64,000 bases of DNA. It comes from Krasilnikovia cinnamomea (GTDB lineage Bacteria > Actinomycetota > Actinomycetes > Mycobacteriales > Micromonosporaceae). The DNA lies in NCBI RefSeq assembly GCF_004217545.1, contig NZ_SHKY01000001.1, forward strand, positions 3,162,001 to 3,226,000, in the 5' to 3' direction. Of this stretch, positions 50,648 to 59,493 are shown in pieces (within the stretch, counting starts at the first letter, position 1; every line of letters begins with the position of its first letter). A model generated the notes under the pieces. The model saw nothing but the letters and a program-made list of their open reading frames with translations, was not told the origin of the DNA and did not search any database. A program made the position numbers and the translations under genes.

Positions 50648-51654
50648 ATCTGACCGACCTCCGCGAGGTTCTCGACGAGCGATCCACCACCGACCACGTC
50701 GATGCGCGGCCGCACCTGCTGCTGGCGGGTGTGCAGGGACGGCTCGTGGTCCGGCGCCGCAACCGGCAGATCACCGCGTTCGCCGCGACCGCGGTAGCGG
50801 TGCTGGCCGTCGGTGCCGTCACACAGGCCGTCGCCCGGCCGGCCCCGGACCACCCCGCGCCGGCGGCCACCGCGCCCGTACCCATGGTCAATGGTTTCCG
50901 GGAGTACGCCGACGGTGCCCGCGTGATCGCGAGCTCAGCGCCGCTGGCCCCGGGCGCGAAGACCCTGCGGGTGACCTTCACGCCGACCTCCGCCGATCTG
51001 GTGTTCTTCACGCGCTGTGCTCACGAAGCCGGCAAGGTGCATCAGATCTCCCTCAACGGCAAGGCGGTCTCGTCGGGCACCGGTTGCGGCGGCACCGTCA
51101 GTTCGGACGCGGAGATGTTGCGGTCGTCGTACGGCGTGCGGGTCGGCATGCCCAACACCGTGACGGTCACGTTCCCGGACGGCCCGCCAGCCGACTTCGC
51201 CGTGGCGGTCGGCGAGAAGGTCGGCCCTGGACGGTACGTCTTCCCTACCCGGCCGTCCCAACTCCAGCCGCTCGACACCGAGTCGGGCAACATGAAGCTC
51301 GGCTACGACTCAGGCGTGAGCTACCAGACCACGATGGTGGTACGCGCCGACCCGGCCGACCCGAACCGGCCAGTCGACCTCCCCTTCGCCTGGGGTAAGG
51401 GTGCGCACCTGACGCTGCTCTCGCAGACGCCCGGCGCGCTGACGGTCACGGTCGACGGGGTGGCGATCGCGCACGGAGAATGGTGGGACTACCAGCAGAT
51501 GCTGATCGACGGCGGCACGGACAAGACCTGGTCGCCGCCGCGGAACCGTCAGGCCACCTGGGAGAAACCCGAGCAGGGATCGGGCGTCGTGCTCACCGTC
51601 AAGCCGGAACGGATGACCGGCGACTGGGCCGTGGCGATCCAGGAGCCGATGTGA
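50644..51654 (+). CDS. Single-pass membrane protein coupled to the ECF sigma factor
   Basis: A 336-residue protein: a cytoplasmic N-terminus of about 40 residues (LREVLDERSTTDHVDAR), one membrane helix (about 42-63, ITAFAATAVAVLAVGAVTQAV) and a large extracytoplasmic domain of about 265 residues with cysteine pairs (TRCAHEAG, GTGCGGT). The layout is that of an anti-sigma factor, but the zinc motif HxxxCxxC of most anti-ECF proteins is missing. It may be an atypical anti-sigma or a signal receptor. ATG at 50644 overlaps the sigma stop codon. Confidence 0.8.
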   Translation: MNLTDLREVLDERSTTDHVDARPHLLLAGVQGRLVVRRRNRQITAFAATAVAVLAVGAVTQAVARPAPDHPAPAATAPVPMVNGFREYADGARVIASSAPLAPGAKTLRVTFTPTSADLVFFTRCAHEAGKVHQISLNGKAVSSGTGCGGTVSSDAEMLRSSYGVRVGMPNTVTVTFPDGPPADFAVAVGEKVGPGRYVFPTRPSQLQPLDTESGNMKLGYDSGVSYQTTMVVRADPADPNRPVDLPFAWGKGAHLTLLSQTPGALTVTVDGVAIAHGEWWDYQQMLIDGGTDKTWSPPRNRQATWEKPEQGSGVVLTVKPERMTGDWAVAIQEPM

Positions 51655-51868
51655 CGCCTCGGCGCGCGTGAGGAGAGGCTCCGCTGACCATCGGTCGGTG
51701 GGGCCTTTCCCCTCATCTCCCGCCTTCCGCGACAATCTGTGACATACGTCCGACCGGATCGTGAGTGCCCGCTACGGTTGAAGGCACGCGGACCGGCCCG
51801 CGACGCCGTACCGAGGCGGCGGGCGAGCTCGGCTGAACGGCTGAAACGTCCCGTGGGAAGACCGAGAC

Positions 51869-54058
51869 ATGCACACGTTGCGTCGGATGCATGGCGGCGC
51901 GCGGCTCGGCGGTGCCTTCGGGCTCGCGGGGCTGTTGTTGATCATTTTGATCGGCGTCGCCGTGAACAACACCCTCGCGCAGCGCAGGGCGGAGCGGCAG
52001 GTTGCTGAGTCCGCCGCGCTGCAGCGCGACGCGCTCACGGCCAAGTTCCGCGCCGCGGACTTCAACGGCTGGCAGACCGCGTACGCGTTCGACACGATCC
52101 GCGGAGTGCCCGGCGCCGCCGCCGACCGCGGGGCCCAGCGCAGCCTGTTCCTGGCCTCGGCGACGGCGTTCCGGCAGGATCTGGCCCGGATCGCCACCCA
52201 TCCACTCAGCGCGGCGCAGAAGCAGCAACTGGCCATCGCCGAGGACGCCTTCGACCACTTCATGGACCTCGACGCGCAGATCCTGGCCGGATACCGGTCC
52301 GGCGCGCCCAATCGCATCGCGGTCGCCAACGATCTGGTCGCCGGTGAAGCGCTGGACTGGTTCGACCGGGCCGCTGGCGCGGTCAGTCAACTCGCCGAAC
52401 TCGCACAGGCCCGGGTCGACGCGGACGCCGCCGTGGCCCAGCGCACGAGTTCCCGGGCGCTGACGATGATGGTCGTCGTCGGCGTGGCGTGCCTCCTGTT
52501 CGCCGTCGCGCTGGGCGTGCTGGCCACCCGTACGGTCGCCAACACGGCACGGCACAAGGCGATGCTGGCCGCCATCGTCGAACAGTCCGCCGACGCGACG
52601 GTCGCCCTCGACCTCGGTGGCATCATCACCGCCTGGAACACCGGCGCCGAGCGCATCTACGGCTACACCGCCGCCGAGGCCATCGGCCGCCCCGCGACGA
52701 TGGTCCTGCTACCGAGCCGGAGGGCCACGCTCCGCACCGTGCTTGCCGATCTGGCGGCGGGCCGCCACTTCCACACCGAGGGAGCGCCTCGCCTCCGCAA
52801 GGACGGCAGCATCGTCAAGGTGTCGACCACCCTCTGGCCGATCCGGGACGAGACCGGTGTGGTCATCGGCGCCGCGGCCACCGAACGCGACGTCACCGCG
52901 CGCATGCGGCGCGAGGCCAAAGAGCAGCTCGCCAATGATCAAACGGCGCGGGCCGCCCGGCTGGAGAGCCTCGGCCAGCTCGCCGGTGGTGTCGCGCACG
53001 ACTTCAACAACCTGCTGGCGATCATCGTCAACTGCGCCGAGTTCATCGCCGAGGAGCCCGGCGAGCAGAAGGCGGAGGACCTGGCGAGGATCCGCGATGC
53101 CGCCCAGCGGGGTCAGGCGCTCACCAGCCAGCTGCTGCTGTTCGCCAAGCGGGAACCAGCCCGGGTCGAGAACGTCGATTTGAACTCGGCCGTCACGGAC
53201 GCCAACGACCTGCTCGGCCGGACGATCGGCGCCAGCATCACCCTGCGCTGCACGACGTACGGTGCTGCGCTGCCCGTACGGACCGGTCGCGGCCGGCTCG
53301 ACCAGGTGCTGCTCAACCTCGTGATCAACGCCCGCGACGCGATGCCCGGCGGCGGCATCATCGATGTCGGTACCGACCTCGTCGAGGTGCCCGAGGGCTC
53401 GATCCTGCCGCTGCCGCCCGGAAGCTACGCCGAGCTGACCGTCAGCGACAACGGCGTCGGCATGAGCGCCGAGGTCAGGAACCGACTCTTCGAGCCGTTC
53501 TTCACCACCAAGTCCGCGCAGAAGGGAACCGGCCTCGGCCTGGCCACGGTCTACGGCATCGTCATCGACGCCGAAGGCACCATCACCGTGGACTCCACGC
53601 CCGGCATCGGGACCACGTTCCGGATCCTGCTGCCCATCGTCGCGGCGACAGCCGAGACCGACAGCACACCGCTTTCTGGGCCCGGAAACGGTGCACGGGT
53701 CCTTGTCATCGAAGACGACAACACCGTACGCGACGTGGTGGTCCGCATCCTGAACCGCAACGGCTACCGCACCACCGCGGTCCGCGACGCGGACGCCGCG
53801 CTGCGCATGAATCTCGACGACGTGGACCTGCTGATCGCCGACATGGTCCTGCTCGATCGCTCCGGCGCGGCGGTCGCCAAAGAGATGCATGCCCAGCACC
53901 CGGGCCTACCGGTGCTGTTCATGACCGGCCACGCCGATCCCCTGGTGCCGTCGGCAGGCGACGAGACGACCCGAATCCTGTACAAGCCTTTCACGGCCGC
54001 CGAGCTGCTCGGCAATGTCGGCGAGGCACTCGAAGCCACGGCTGCGCGTCCCAGCTAG
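51869..54058 (+). CDS. Transmembrane PAS hybrid histidine kinase with receiver domain
   Basis: A 729-residue hybrid kinase. Membrane helix 1 (about 14-33), an extracytoplasmic four-helix-bundle sensor of about 160 residues ([17 protein letters not shown] to [16 protein letters not shown], in part), membrane helix 2 (about 195-215), PAS (about 230-345, [15 protein letters not shown]), HisKA with His near 377 in GGVAHDFNN, HATPase ([47 protein letters not shown]) and receiver with Asp near 658 in [13 protein letters not shown] and Lys in ILYKPF. It is a close paralogue of the kinase at 4257-6155 but with a different sensor part. ATG at 51869 has GGGAAG upstream. No output domain or partner is adjacent. 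Confidence 0.92.
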   Translation: MHTLRRMHGGARLGGAFGLAGLLLIILIGVAVNNTLAQRRAERQVAESAALQRDALTAKFRAADFNGWQTAYAFDTIRGVPGAAADRGAQRSLFLASATAFRQDLARIATHPLSAAQKQQLAIAEDAFDHFMDLDAQILAGYRSGAPNRIAVANDLVAGEALDWFDRAAGAVSQLAELAQARVDADAAVAQRTSSRALTMMVVVGVACLLFAVALGVLATRTVANTARHKAMLAAIVEQSADATVALDLGGIITAWNTGAERIYGYTAAEAIGRPATMVLLPSRRATLRTVLADLAAGRHFHTEGAPRLRKDGSIVKVSTTLWPIRDETGVVIGAAATERDVTARMRREAKEQLANDQTARAARLESLGQLAGGVAHDFNNLLAIIVNCAEFIAEEPGEQKAEDLARIRDAAQRGQALTSQLLLFAKREPARVENVDLNSAVTDANDLLGRTIGASITLRCTTYGAALPVRTGRGRLDQVLLNLVINARDAMPGGGIIDVGTDLVEVPEGSILPLPPGSYAELTVSDNGVGMSAEVRNRLFEPFFTTKSAQKGTGLGLATVYGIVIDAEGTITVDSTPGIGTTFRILLPIVAATAETDSTPLSGPGNGARVLVIEDDNTVRDVVVRILNRNGYRTTAVRDADAALRMNLDDVDLLIADMVLLDRSGAAVAKEMHAQHPGLPVLFMTGHADPLVPSAGDETTRILYKPFTAAELLGNVGEALEATAARPS

Positions 54059-54188
54059 ACCGGCTCGAGGTGTGCCGAGTCGCCTGTGCGGCGCCGATCC
54101 CGCCTCAACGTCCGCGTCAAATTCATGACCGTATACTCGTCCGCTGGTCATGATCATGGCCGTGGCGCGGGGAGGATCGGTACCTGTA

Positions 54189-55466
54189 ATGGTTTCTGCA
54201 CTATGCCGTCGGGTGTTGGCGGCGTTGGCCGTCGCCAGTGCCCTGGTCGCGGCCGGGCCAGCTCCGGCTCAAGCCGCGGACCCGAGATTCGCGCTGGAGA
54301 TCGCGCCGATCACGCCGTTGCCGCTGGGGACGGTCGGACAACGAGACGGGGTGGGAATCCAGGCCAACCTTCGGTCCAGCGAGGACTTCTCCGGCACGGG
54401 CTTCAAGGTGCGCATGACCGTGGACGGCGGCCTCTACCTCGCTAGGAACCGGGGGATCGTCCCCGGCTGCGACTGGGGCGATGGTGACGTCACCTGTCCC
54501 GCCGGAGAGGGCACCACGGGGAGGCTAACCCTCAAGGCCGGCCAGCCGTTGTCGACCGGCGACATCTCCTATGGGTTCTACCGAACCAGCATCTACACCG
54601 GACCGGACGCGAAGCCCGGGAAAGCCACCTTCACCCTCACGGTGTGGAACGACGATATGACGATCAGCGCTAGTCAGTCGGTCACCATCCAGGAATCGGT
54701 CAACCTCACCACCTCACCGATTCCGGAGAGCATGACGACTCTGCGCGCCACCGTCGGAACGCCGCTCACCCTGACCGTCGGCGCGTCGAACCACTCCGAC
54801 CTCCCGCTCCGGCGTCCGATCCTGGTATTGCCGCGTAACCCCGCGATCGAATCCACCAAGCGGTACTCCAACTGCCGGTACGACGGGCGGATCCTCCTCT
54901 CGTGCACCTTCGAACAGCAGCTGATGGCGAAGAAGGCGTATCGGGTCGACCTGCCGCTCGTGTTCACCGGGATACCCGAGTCCCCGTACGGCAAGGTCTA
55001 CTTCAACTTGGGCTGGTACACCGAGGCGGACTTGAAGGTTGAGCGGAAGACTCTCGACGGCACACCGGGAACGGAGGGTCCGCTTCTGATTCGCGAGCTC
55101 GCTGGTTCGTCGGCGGCGCCGGCCGCGAAGCCGGGCGCCGAGCAGCGAATCACCGGGAATTGGCACTCCCTTTCCCTGCCGCTGGACATCAGCGGGCGCC
55201 CGTCGACCGGAACTCCGCAGCCGTCCGGCACGGCGAGCCCGGCGCCCTCCGCCGGCGGTGCGCCCAGTGGTCCTGCGACCGCAGTTGGCGGCGTGCCGGG
55301 TAGTCCTGCCGCCCCCGCTGGCGGCGCGGGCGCTGGCGACGCGGATGACGAGCCGACCCTGCCGCTCACCGGTCCCGCGACCGGGATCCTGGCCGCCGTC
55401 GGACTGGCGGCGCTTGTCGGCGGTCTGCTCCTTGTGCGTCGTCGCCGTACCCGCTTCGAGGCCTGA
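54189..55466 (+). CDS. LPXTG-type cell-wall-anchored surface protein
   Basis: A 425-residue exported protein. A signal peptide (about 1-30, ending APAQAADPR) leads to two or three beta-sandwich-like domains with cysteine pairs (PGCDWGDGDVTCPAGEG; SNCRYDGRILLSCTFEQQ). A Pro/Ser/Gly/Ala-rich wall-spanning linker (about 330-385) and a C-terminal sorting signal LPLTGPATGILAAVGLAALV then RRRRTRFEA follow. Sortase would cut at LPLT and join it to the wall. There is no sortase gene in the window. The start at 54189 is chosen because its signal peptide is well formed; an ATG at 54150 is also in frame. The ligand or function is unknown. Confidence 0.87.
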   Translation: MVSALCRRVLAALAVASALVAAGPAPAQAADPRFALEIAPITPLPLGTVGQRDGVGIQANLRSSEDFSGTGFKVRMTVDGGLYLARNRGIVPGCDWGDGDVTCPAGEGTTGRLTLKAGQPLSTGDISYGFYRTSIYTGPDAKPGKATFTLTVWNDDMTISASQSVTIQESVNLTTSPIPESMTTLRATVGTPLTLTVGASNHSDLPLRRPILVLPRNPAIESTKRYSNCRYDGRILLSCTFEQQLMAKKAYRVDLPLVFTGIPESPYGKVYFNLGWYTEADLKVERKTLDGTPGTEGPLLIRELAGSSAAPAAKPGAEQRITGNWHSLSLPLDISGRPSTGTPQPSGTASPAPSAGGAPSGPATAVGGVPGSPAAPAGGAGAGDADDEPTLPLTGPATGILAAVGLAALVGGLLLVRRRRTRFEA

Positions 55467-55480
55467 CGAGCGTTCGTTCC

Positions 55481-55514
55481 GAACCGCCGCCGACCGATTG
55501 GTCGGCGGCGGTTC
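55481..55514 (+). terminator. Strong hairpin after the LPXTG protein gene
   Basis: A perfect 15-bp stem: GAACCGCCGCCGACC (55481-55495), loop GATT, GGTCGGCGGCGGTTC (55500-55514). It starts 14 bases after the stop codon. Confidence 0.9.
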
Positions 55515-55557
55515 GTCTTCCTGTGGTCAGCGCGGCCTATGCCGTGATGACATAGTG

Positions 55558-55642
55558 CGGAGGGCGTGGGATTCGAACCCACGATGAGTTTCCCCATACC
55601 GGTTTTCAAGACCGGCGCCATCGGCCACTAGGCGAGCCCTCC
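55558..55642 (-). tRNA. tRNA-Ser (anticodon UGA)
   Basis: Read on the minus strand, the acceptor stem GGAGGGC/GCCCTCC encloses a D-arm, an anticodon loop CTTGAAA with TGA as anticodon, a long variable arm (ATGGG, GAAA, CTCAT) typical of class II tRNA-Ser, and a T-arm with GTGGGTTCGAATCCCAC. The CCA end is not encoded. About 85 bases. The anticodon UGA reads UCA and UCG codons. Confidence 0.97.
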
Positions 55643-55800
55643 CGAGCGACGCTTCCCCAGTTTGCCAGACGGCCACCGTCGACCCGCACGGCCTCCTGCC
55701 CTGCCACCCCGCCCCGTCCGCGCATTCGCCGAAACTTATTTTAAGCCCCTGAAAAGATGCTTGAACAGCGCAAATGCCATCCCAGGGCGCGATGCAGCGG

Positions 55801-55829
55801 TTGACATGACATTGATAACGATGTTAATT
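55801..55829 (+). promoter_or_regulatory. Promoter of the GH30 gene with overlapping LacI-type operator
   Basis: A perfect -35 TTGACA (55801-55806), a 17-base spacer and a weak -10 TTAATT (55824-55829). Inside lies TTGATAACGATGTTAA (55812-55827), an imperfect palindrome with a central CG of the type bound by LacI/GalR-family repressors. It is strikingly AT-rich for the genome. Binding there would block RNA polymerase. Confidence 0.5.
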
Positions 55830-55885
55830 CTCGCTGCGTACCTATCCGGTCAGGTCCCCCAACCTCCGGCAAGGGAGTCCCAACC

Positions 55886-57727
55886 ATGTCCCCCAGAAGC
55901 AGGCGGCTCCTCGTCGCCACCGTCCTGGCCGCCTCGGCCACCATCCTGAGCACACCGCCAGCGCTGGCCGCGAACGAGCAGGTCCACGTCTACCTCACGA
56001 CCACGAGCGACAGCGCCGGCCGTACGGTCACCCGCGGTCTGCAACCCCAGCCGTCCATCACCTTCACCAGCGGCGGCGGCGCCGCCAACCAGACCATCAC
56101 GGTCAACGAGAACGCGACGTACCAGCAGTTCGAGGGCGCGGGCGCCTCCATCACCGACACCGCGGCCTTCGACATCCGCGGCAGCGGCGCCCTCTCCCCG
56201 GCCACCCAGAACGAGGTCATGACCAAGCTGTTCGACCCGGCCGCGGGCATCGGCGTCAGCGCCCTGCGCAACGTCATCGGCTCGTCCGACCTGGCCCAGA
56301 ACAGCTATTCGTACGACACGACATGCTGCGACCTCAACGACTTCTCGCTGAGCCGCGACGCCGACATCATGGCGTTGACCAAGCAGGCGCGGGCCCTGAA
56401 TCCGGCGCTGTTCGTGATGGCTTCGCCGTGGTCGGCACCGCCCTGGATGAAGGACAACAACGCGTACAGCCAGGGCTGGCTCCGTGCCGAGTACTACGGC
56501 ATCTATGCGCAGTACTTCGTCAAGTACATCCAGGGCTACCAGGGCCAGGGCATCCCGATCCGGTACGTGACCGAGCAGAACGAACCCGGCTGCTGCCCCG
56601 GCTATCCGTCGATGCAGTGGAACACCTCAGGGCTCGGCTACTTCGCGAAAACGAACCTGCTCCCGGCGCTGCAGAACGCGGGCCTGGACACGAAACTGCT
56701 CATCGGAGACTGGAACTTCGACACGTACGACGCGTGGGTGGCGCCCCTGATCAACGACAGCGCGATCCGCACCCACCCGAACTTCGGCGGCATCGCCTGG
56801 CACGACTACGGCGGCAACCCGGCGACCGCGTCCACAGTGCACGGACTGTTTCCCGGCGTGAATCAGTACAACACCGAGCACTCCGGTGGCACTTGGGTGA
56901 GCGACCAGCATGCCGAGGACATGGGTGATCTGGTCGACTACTTCCGCCACTGGGGCCGTAGCTGGACGAAGTGGAGCCTCGCCGTGGACGAGGCCATGGG
57001 ACCGCACAATGGCGGCTGCGGCACCTGTACGGGCCTGGTCACGGTGCACCGCAACGACGCCCGGCGCGGCCAGGTCGACTACACCATCGAGTACTACACG
57101 ATGGGGCACCTGACCAAGTTCGTCCGGCCCGGCGCGGTCCGGATCGACTCCACCGCGAACGGCGCCGTGCCCAACGTCGCCTTCCGGAACCCGGACGGGT
57201 CCAAGGCGCTGATCGCGTACAACACCACCGGTGGCGCGCAGACCGTCAAGGTCAACTGGGGCGGGCAAAGCTTCACGTACGCGCTGCCCGCCCGTACGTC
57301 GGCGACCTTCACCTGGACCGGCGCGCAGTCCGGCGGTGGCTCCGGCCGGACCGGGCAGGTCGTCGGCCTCGGCGGCAAGTGCGTCGACGTGGCCGGCGCG
57401 AACCCGGCGAACGGCACGCCGGTGCAGTTGTACGACTGCAACGGCACGCCCGCGCAGAGCTGGACCCTGGCCGCGGGCGACACGGTCCAGGCGCTCGGCA
57501 AGTGCCTGGACGTCACCGGCGGCGCCACGACCAACGGCACGAAGATCCAGCTGTACGACTGCAACGGCACGAACGCCCAGAAGTGGACCGCCTCGAACGG
57601 TGCCCTGGTCAACACCGGGTCGGGGACCTGCCTCGACGCCACGGACGTCAGCTCAGCCAACGGGACACGGCTGCAGATCTGGGCCTGCACCGGCGCCCCG
57701 AACCAGCACTGGCAGCTCCCGGCATGA
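55886..57727 (+). CDS. Secreted GH30 glycosidase with ricin-B lectin domain
   Basis: A 613-residue exported glycoside hydrolase. A signal peptide (about 1-29, ending PPALAANEQ) is followed by a GH30 (beta/alpha)8 barrel: FEGAGASITDTAAF, SPWSAPPWMKDNN, the acid/base Glu near 233 in VTEQNEPGC and the nucleophile Glu near 331 in QYNTEHSGG. A short beta domain (about 420-480), a Gly/Ser linker, and a ricin-type beta-trefoil (about 495-613) with three repeats of KCVDVAGANPANGTPVQLYDCNGTPAQSWT-type sequence (in part) follow. The enzyme attacks a beta-glucan, glucosylceramide or xylan-type polymer; the lectin part binds carbohydrate. Its stop codon overlaps an ATG (ATGA) that starts the 57-bp repeat frame. 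Confidence 0.93.
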   Translation: MSPRSRRLLVATVLAASATILSTPPALAANEQVHVYLTTTSDSAGRTVTRGLQPQPSITFTSGGGAANQTITVNENATYQQFEGAGASITDTAAFDIRGSGALSPATQNEVMTKLFDPAAGIGVSALRNVIGSSDLAQNSYSYDTTCCDLNDFSLSRDADIMALTKQARALNPALFVMASPWSAPPWMKDNNAYSQGWLRAEYYGIYAQYFVKYIQGYQGQGIPIRYVTEQNEPGCCPGYPSMQWNTSGLGYFAKTNLLPALQNAGLDTKLLIGDWNFDTYDAWVAPLINDSAIRTHPNFGGIAWHDYGGNPATASTVHGLFPGVNQYNTEHSGGTWVSDQHAEDMGDLVDYFRHWGRSWTKWSLAVDEAMGPHNGGCGTCTGLVTVHRNDARRGQVDYTIEYYTMGHLTKFVRPGAVRIDSTANGAVPNVAFRNPDGSKALIAYNTTGGAQTVKVNWGGQSFTYALPARTSATFTWTGAQSGGGSGRTGQVVGLGGKCVDVAGANPANGTPVQLYDCNGTPAQSWTLAAGDTVQALGKCLDVTGGATTNGTKIQLYDCNGTNAQKWTASNGALVNTGSGTCLDATDVSSANGTRLQIWACTGAPNQHWQLPA

Positions 57728-57951
57728 GCGAGTGCACCGAGCGCAGCGAGGGCCGCGAGCGCATGCCCGGCAGGCTCTGCATGAGCGAGTGCACCGAGCG
57801 CAGCGAGGGCCGCGAGCGCATGCCCGGCAGGCTCTGCATGAGCGAGTGCACCGAGCGCAGCGAGGGCCGCGAGCGCATGCCCGGCAGGCTCTGCATGAGC
57901 GAGTGCACCGGGCGCAGCGAGGGCCGCGAGCGCATGCCCAACAGGCTCTGC
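57724..57951 (+). repeat. Four tandem 57-bp repeats behind the GH30 gene
   Basis: Units at 57724-57780, 57781-57837, 57838-57894 and 57895-57951. The first three are identical; the fourth has three base changes. In one frame each unit encodes MSECTERSEGRERMPGRLC, beginning with ATG and ending in Cys. A single related copy lies at 41231-41276 on the other strand, so this is a dispersed element that has been amplified here. Confidence 0.93.
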
Positions 57952-57960
57952 ATGATCTGA
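57724..57960 (+). CDS. Possible repeat-encoded small protein, 78 residues
   Basis: Open frame made of the four 57-bp repeats plus ATGATC and TGA. It starts with ATG overlapping the GH30 stop codon (ATGA) and carries no ribosome-binding site of its own, so it would be made only by reinitiation. The product is four copies of a 19-residue peptide with Cys at positions 4 and 19 and many charged residues. It is just as likely to be an untranslated repeat. Confidence 0.3.
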   Translation: MSECTERSEGRERMPGRLCMSECTERSEGRERMPGRLCMSECTERSEGRERMPGRLCMSECTGRSEGRERMPNRLCMI

Positions 57961-58026
57961 GCGCGACCGGCGCGGGCCGTCGGCATCCGTCGAGCCCGCG
58001 CCGATCCGATCGGGCAGAGTAGAGCC

Positions 58027-59001
58027 ATGCACGCCATCGTGATCCAGACGCCGGGTGGCCCCGAGGCACTCCAATGGACCGAGGTCCCCGATCCCGAGCC
58101 GGGGCCGGGCGAGGTCGTCGTGGAGGTCACCGCCGCGGCGGTCAACCGGGCCGACGTCCTGCAGCGGCGCGGCCACTATCCACCGCCGCCGGGCGCTTCG
58201 CCGTACCCGGGGCTGGAATGCTCCGGCGTGATCACCGCGACCGGCCCCGGGGTGGCTGACCACCGGGTAGGTGAGCGGGTCTGCGCCCTGCTGGCCGGCG
58301 GCGGCTACGCGCAGCGGGTCGCCGTGCCCGAGGGTCAGCTCCTGCCGGTGCCGGCGGGCCTGTCCGTGCAGGAGTCGGCGGCGCTGCCCGAGGTGGCGTG
58401 CACGGTGTGGTCGAACGTCGTGGACGTCGCCCGGCTCCGCAAGGGTGACACGCTGCTCGTGCACGGTGGTGGCGGCGGCATCGGGACGTTCGCGGTTCAG
58501 CTCGGCGTGGCCCTCGGAGCCCGGGTCATGGTCACCGCCCGGGCCGCCAAGCACGACCGGCTCCGCGCTCTCGGGGCGGACCTCGCGATCGACTACACCG
58601 GCACGGACTTCGTCGCGGCCGTCCGCGAGGTCACCGACGGCCGGGGCGCGGACGTGGTGCTGGACATCGTCGGCGGCGCGTATCTGGGCCGAAACATCGA
58701 CGTGCTGGCGCCGGGCGGGCGGATCGCGGTGATCGGGCTGCAGGGCGGCCGCACCGGCGAGCTGGATCTCGGCGCGCTCATGGCGAAGCGGGGCACGGTC
58801 GCCGCCACGACCCTGCGGGCCCGTACGGTCGCGGACAAGGCCCGGATCGTCCGTGGGGTGCGCGAACAGGTGTGGCCGCTGGTCGACGCGGGGGCGATCC
58901 GCCCGGTCATCGACCGGACGCTGCCGATGAGCGACGCCGCCGAGGCGCACCGGCTGATGGAGGCCAGTGAGCATCTGGGCAAGATCCTGCTGCTGCCCTG
59001 A
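58027..59001 (+). CDS. NADPH:quinone oxidoreductase (PIG3/QOR-like, MDR family)
   Basis: A 324-residue medium-chain reductase without catalytic zinc ligands. The N-terminus has VNRADVLQRRGHYPPPPGASPYPGLECSGVI (in part), typical of the PIG3 quinone reductases. The Rossmann part has LVHGGGGGIGTFAVQLG and the NADPH-binding Ala/Arg/Lys region VTARAAKHDRL, ending HLGKILLLP. It reduces quinones and limits redox cycling. CAGAGT lies 6 bases before the ATG at 58027, a weak leaderless pattern. It ends five bases from the end of soxR on the other strand; quinone reductases are frequent members of actinobacterial SoxR regulons. Confidence 0.92.
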   Translation: MHAIVIQTPGGPEALQWTEVPDPEPGPGEVVVEVTAAAVNRADVLQRRGHYPPPPGASPYPGLECSGVITATGPGVADHRVGERVCALLAGGGYAQRVAVPEGQLLPVPAGLSVQESAALPEVACTVWSNVVDVARLRKGDTLLVHGGGGGIGTFAVQLGVALGARVMVTARAAKHDRLRALGADLAIDYTGTDFVAAVREVTDGRGADVVLDIVGGAYLGRNIDVLAPGGRIAVIGLQGGRTGELDLGALMAKRGTVAATTLRARTVADKARIVRGVREQVWPLVDAGAIRPVIDRTLPMSDAAEAHRLMEASEHLGKILLLP

Positions 59002-59005
59002 GCGG

Positions 59006-59452
59006 CTAGTCGGCGGCCAGCAGCTTGCGCGGTCCGGTGCCCTGGGCGCTCAGCAGGTCGCCGGGGTTGACCAGCTTGCAGCGCTGCAGCGACAGGCAGC
59101 CGCAGCCGATGCACCCGGACAGTTCGTCGCGCAGCCGCTCCATGAGCGCGATGCGGTCGTCGAGGCCCCGGCGCCAGCGGGCGGACAGCCGTGCCCAGTC
59201 GGTCTTGGTGGGGGTGCGGTTCTGCGGCAACGACGCCAGCGCCGTCCGGATCTCGTCCAGGGAGACGCCGACCTGCTGGGCGATCCGGATGAACGCCACC
59301 CGCCGCAGCTCGGCGCGGTCGTACCGGCGCTGGTTGCCGCCGGTGCGGGTGGACCGGATCAGTCCCTCGCGCTCGTAGAAGCGCAGCGCGGAGGGAGCCA
59401 GGCCGCTGCGGGCCGCCATGTCGCCGATGGTGAGCAACTCCACGCCGGGCAT
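59006..59452 (-). CDS. soxR: Redox-sensing transcription activator SoxR (MerR family)
   Basis: A 148-residue MerR-family regulator. The N-terminal winged helix LTIGDMAARSGLAPSALRFYEREGLI (in part) and RTGGNQRRYDRAEL are clear. The four [2Fe-2S] ligands are in SGCIGCGCLSLQRCKL (CX2CXCX5C, near residues 113-124). In actinobacteria SoxR answers redox-active metabolites such as quinones or phenazines. ATG at 59452 is used; GTG at 59443 has better spacing to AAGGGG. The start is 41 bases from the divergent transketolase start, and the gap holds a perfect SoxR-type operator, so it should control both genes. Confidence 0.95.
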   Translation of the reverse strand: MPGVELLTIGDMAARSGLAPSALRFYEREGLIRSTRTGGNQRRYDRAELRRVAFIRIAQQVGVSLDEIRTALASLPQNRTPTKTDWARLSARWRRGLDDRIALMERLRDELSGCIGCGCLSLQRCKLVNPGDLLSAQGTGPRKLLAAD

Positions 59453-59456
59453 CCCC

Positions 59457-59487
59457 TTGAGTTGAAGTGAACTTCAACTTGCAGGCT
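59457..59487 (+). promoter_or_regulatory. SoxR-type promoter with 19-bp spacer and perfect operator
   Basis: -35 TTGAGT (59457-59462), exactly 19 bases, then -10 CAGGCT (59482-59487), 6 bases before the transketolase ATG. The spacer holds the inverted repeat AGTTGAAGT, GA, ACTTCAACT (59460-59479). The long 19-base spacer with a central dyad is the hallmark of MerR/SoxR promoters, in which the activator untwists the DNA. Confidence 0.75.
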
Positions 59488-59493
59488 ACCGGC

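Noticed and set aside
55558..55642. tRNA-Ser considered as an integration site of a mobile element
   Set aside because: No integrase and no direct repeat of the tRNA 3' end was seen in the flanking sequence.
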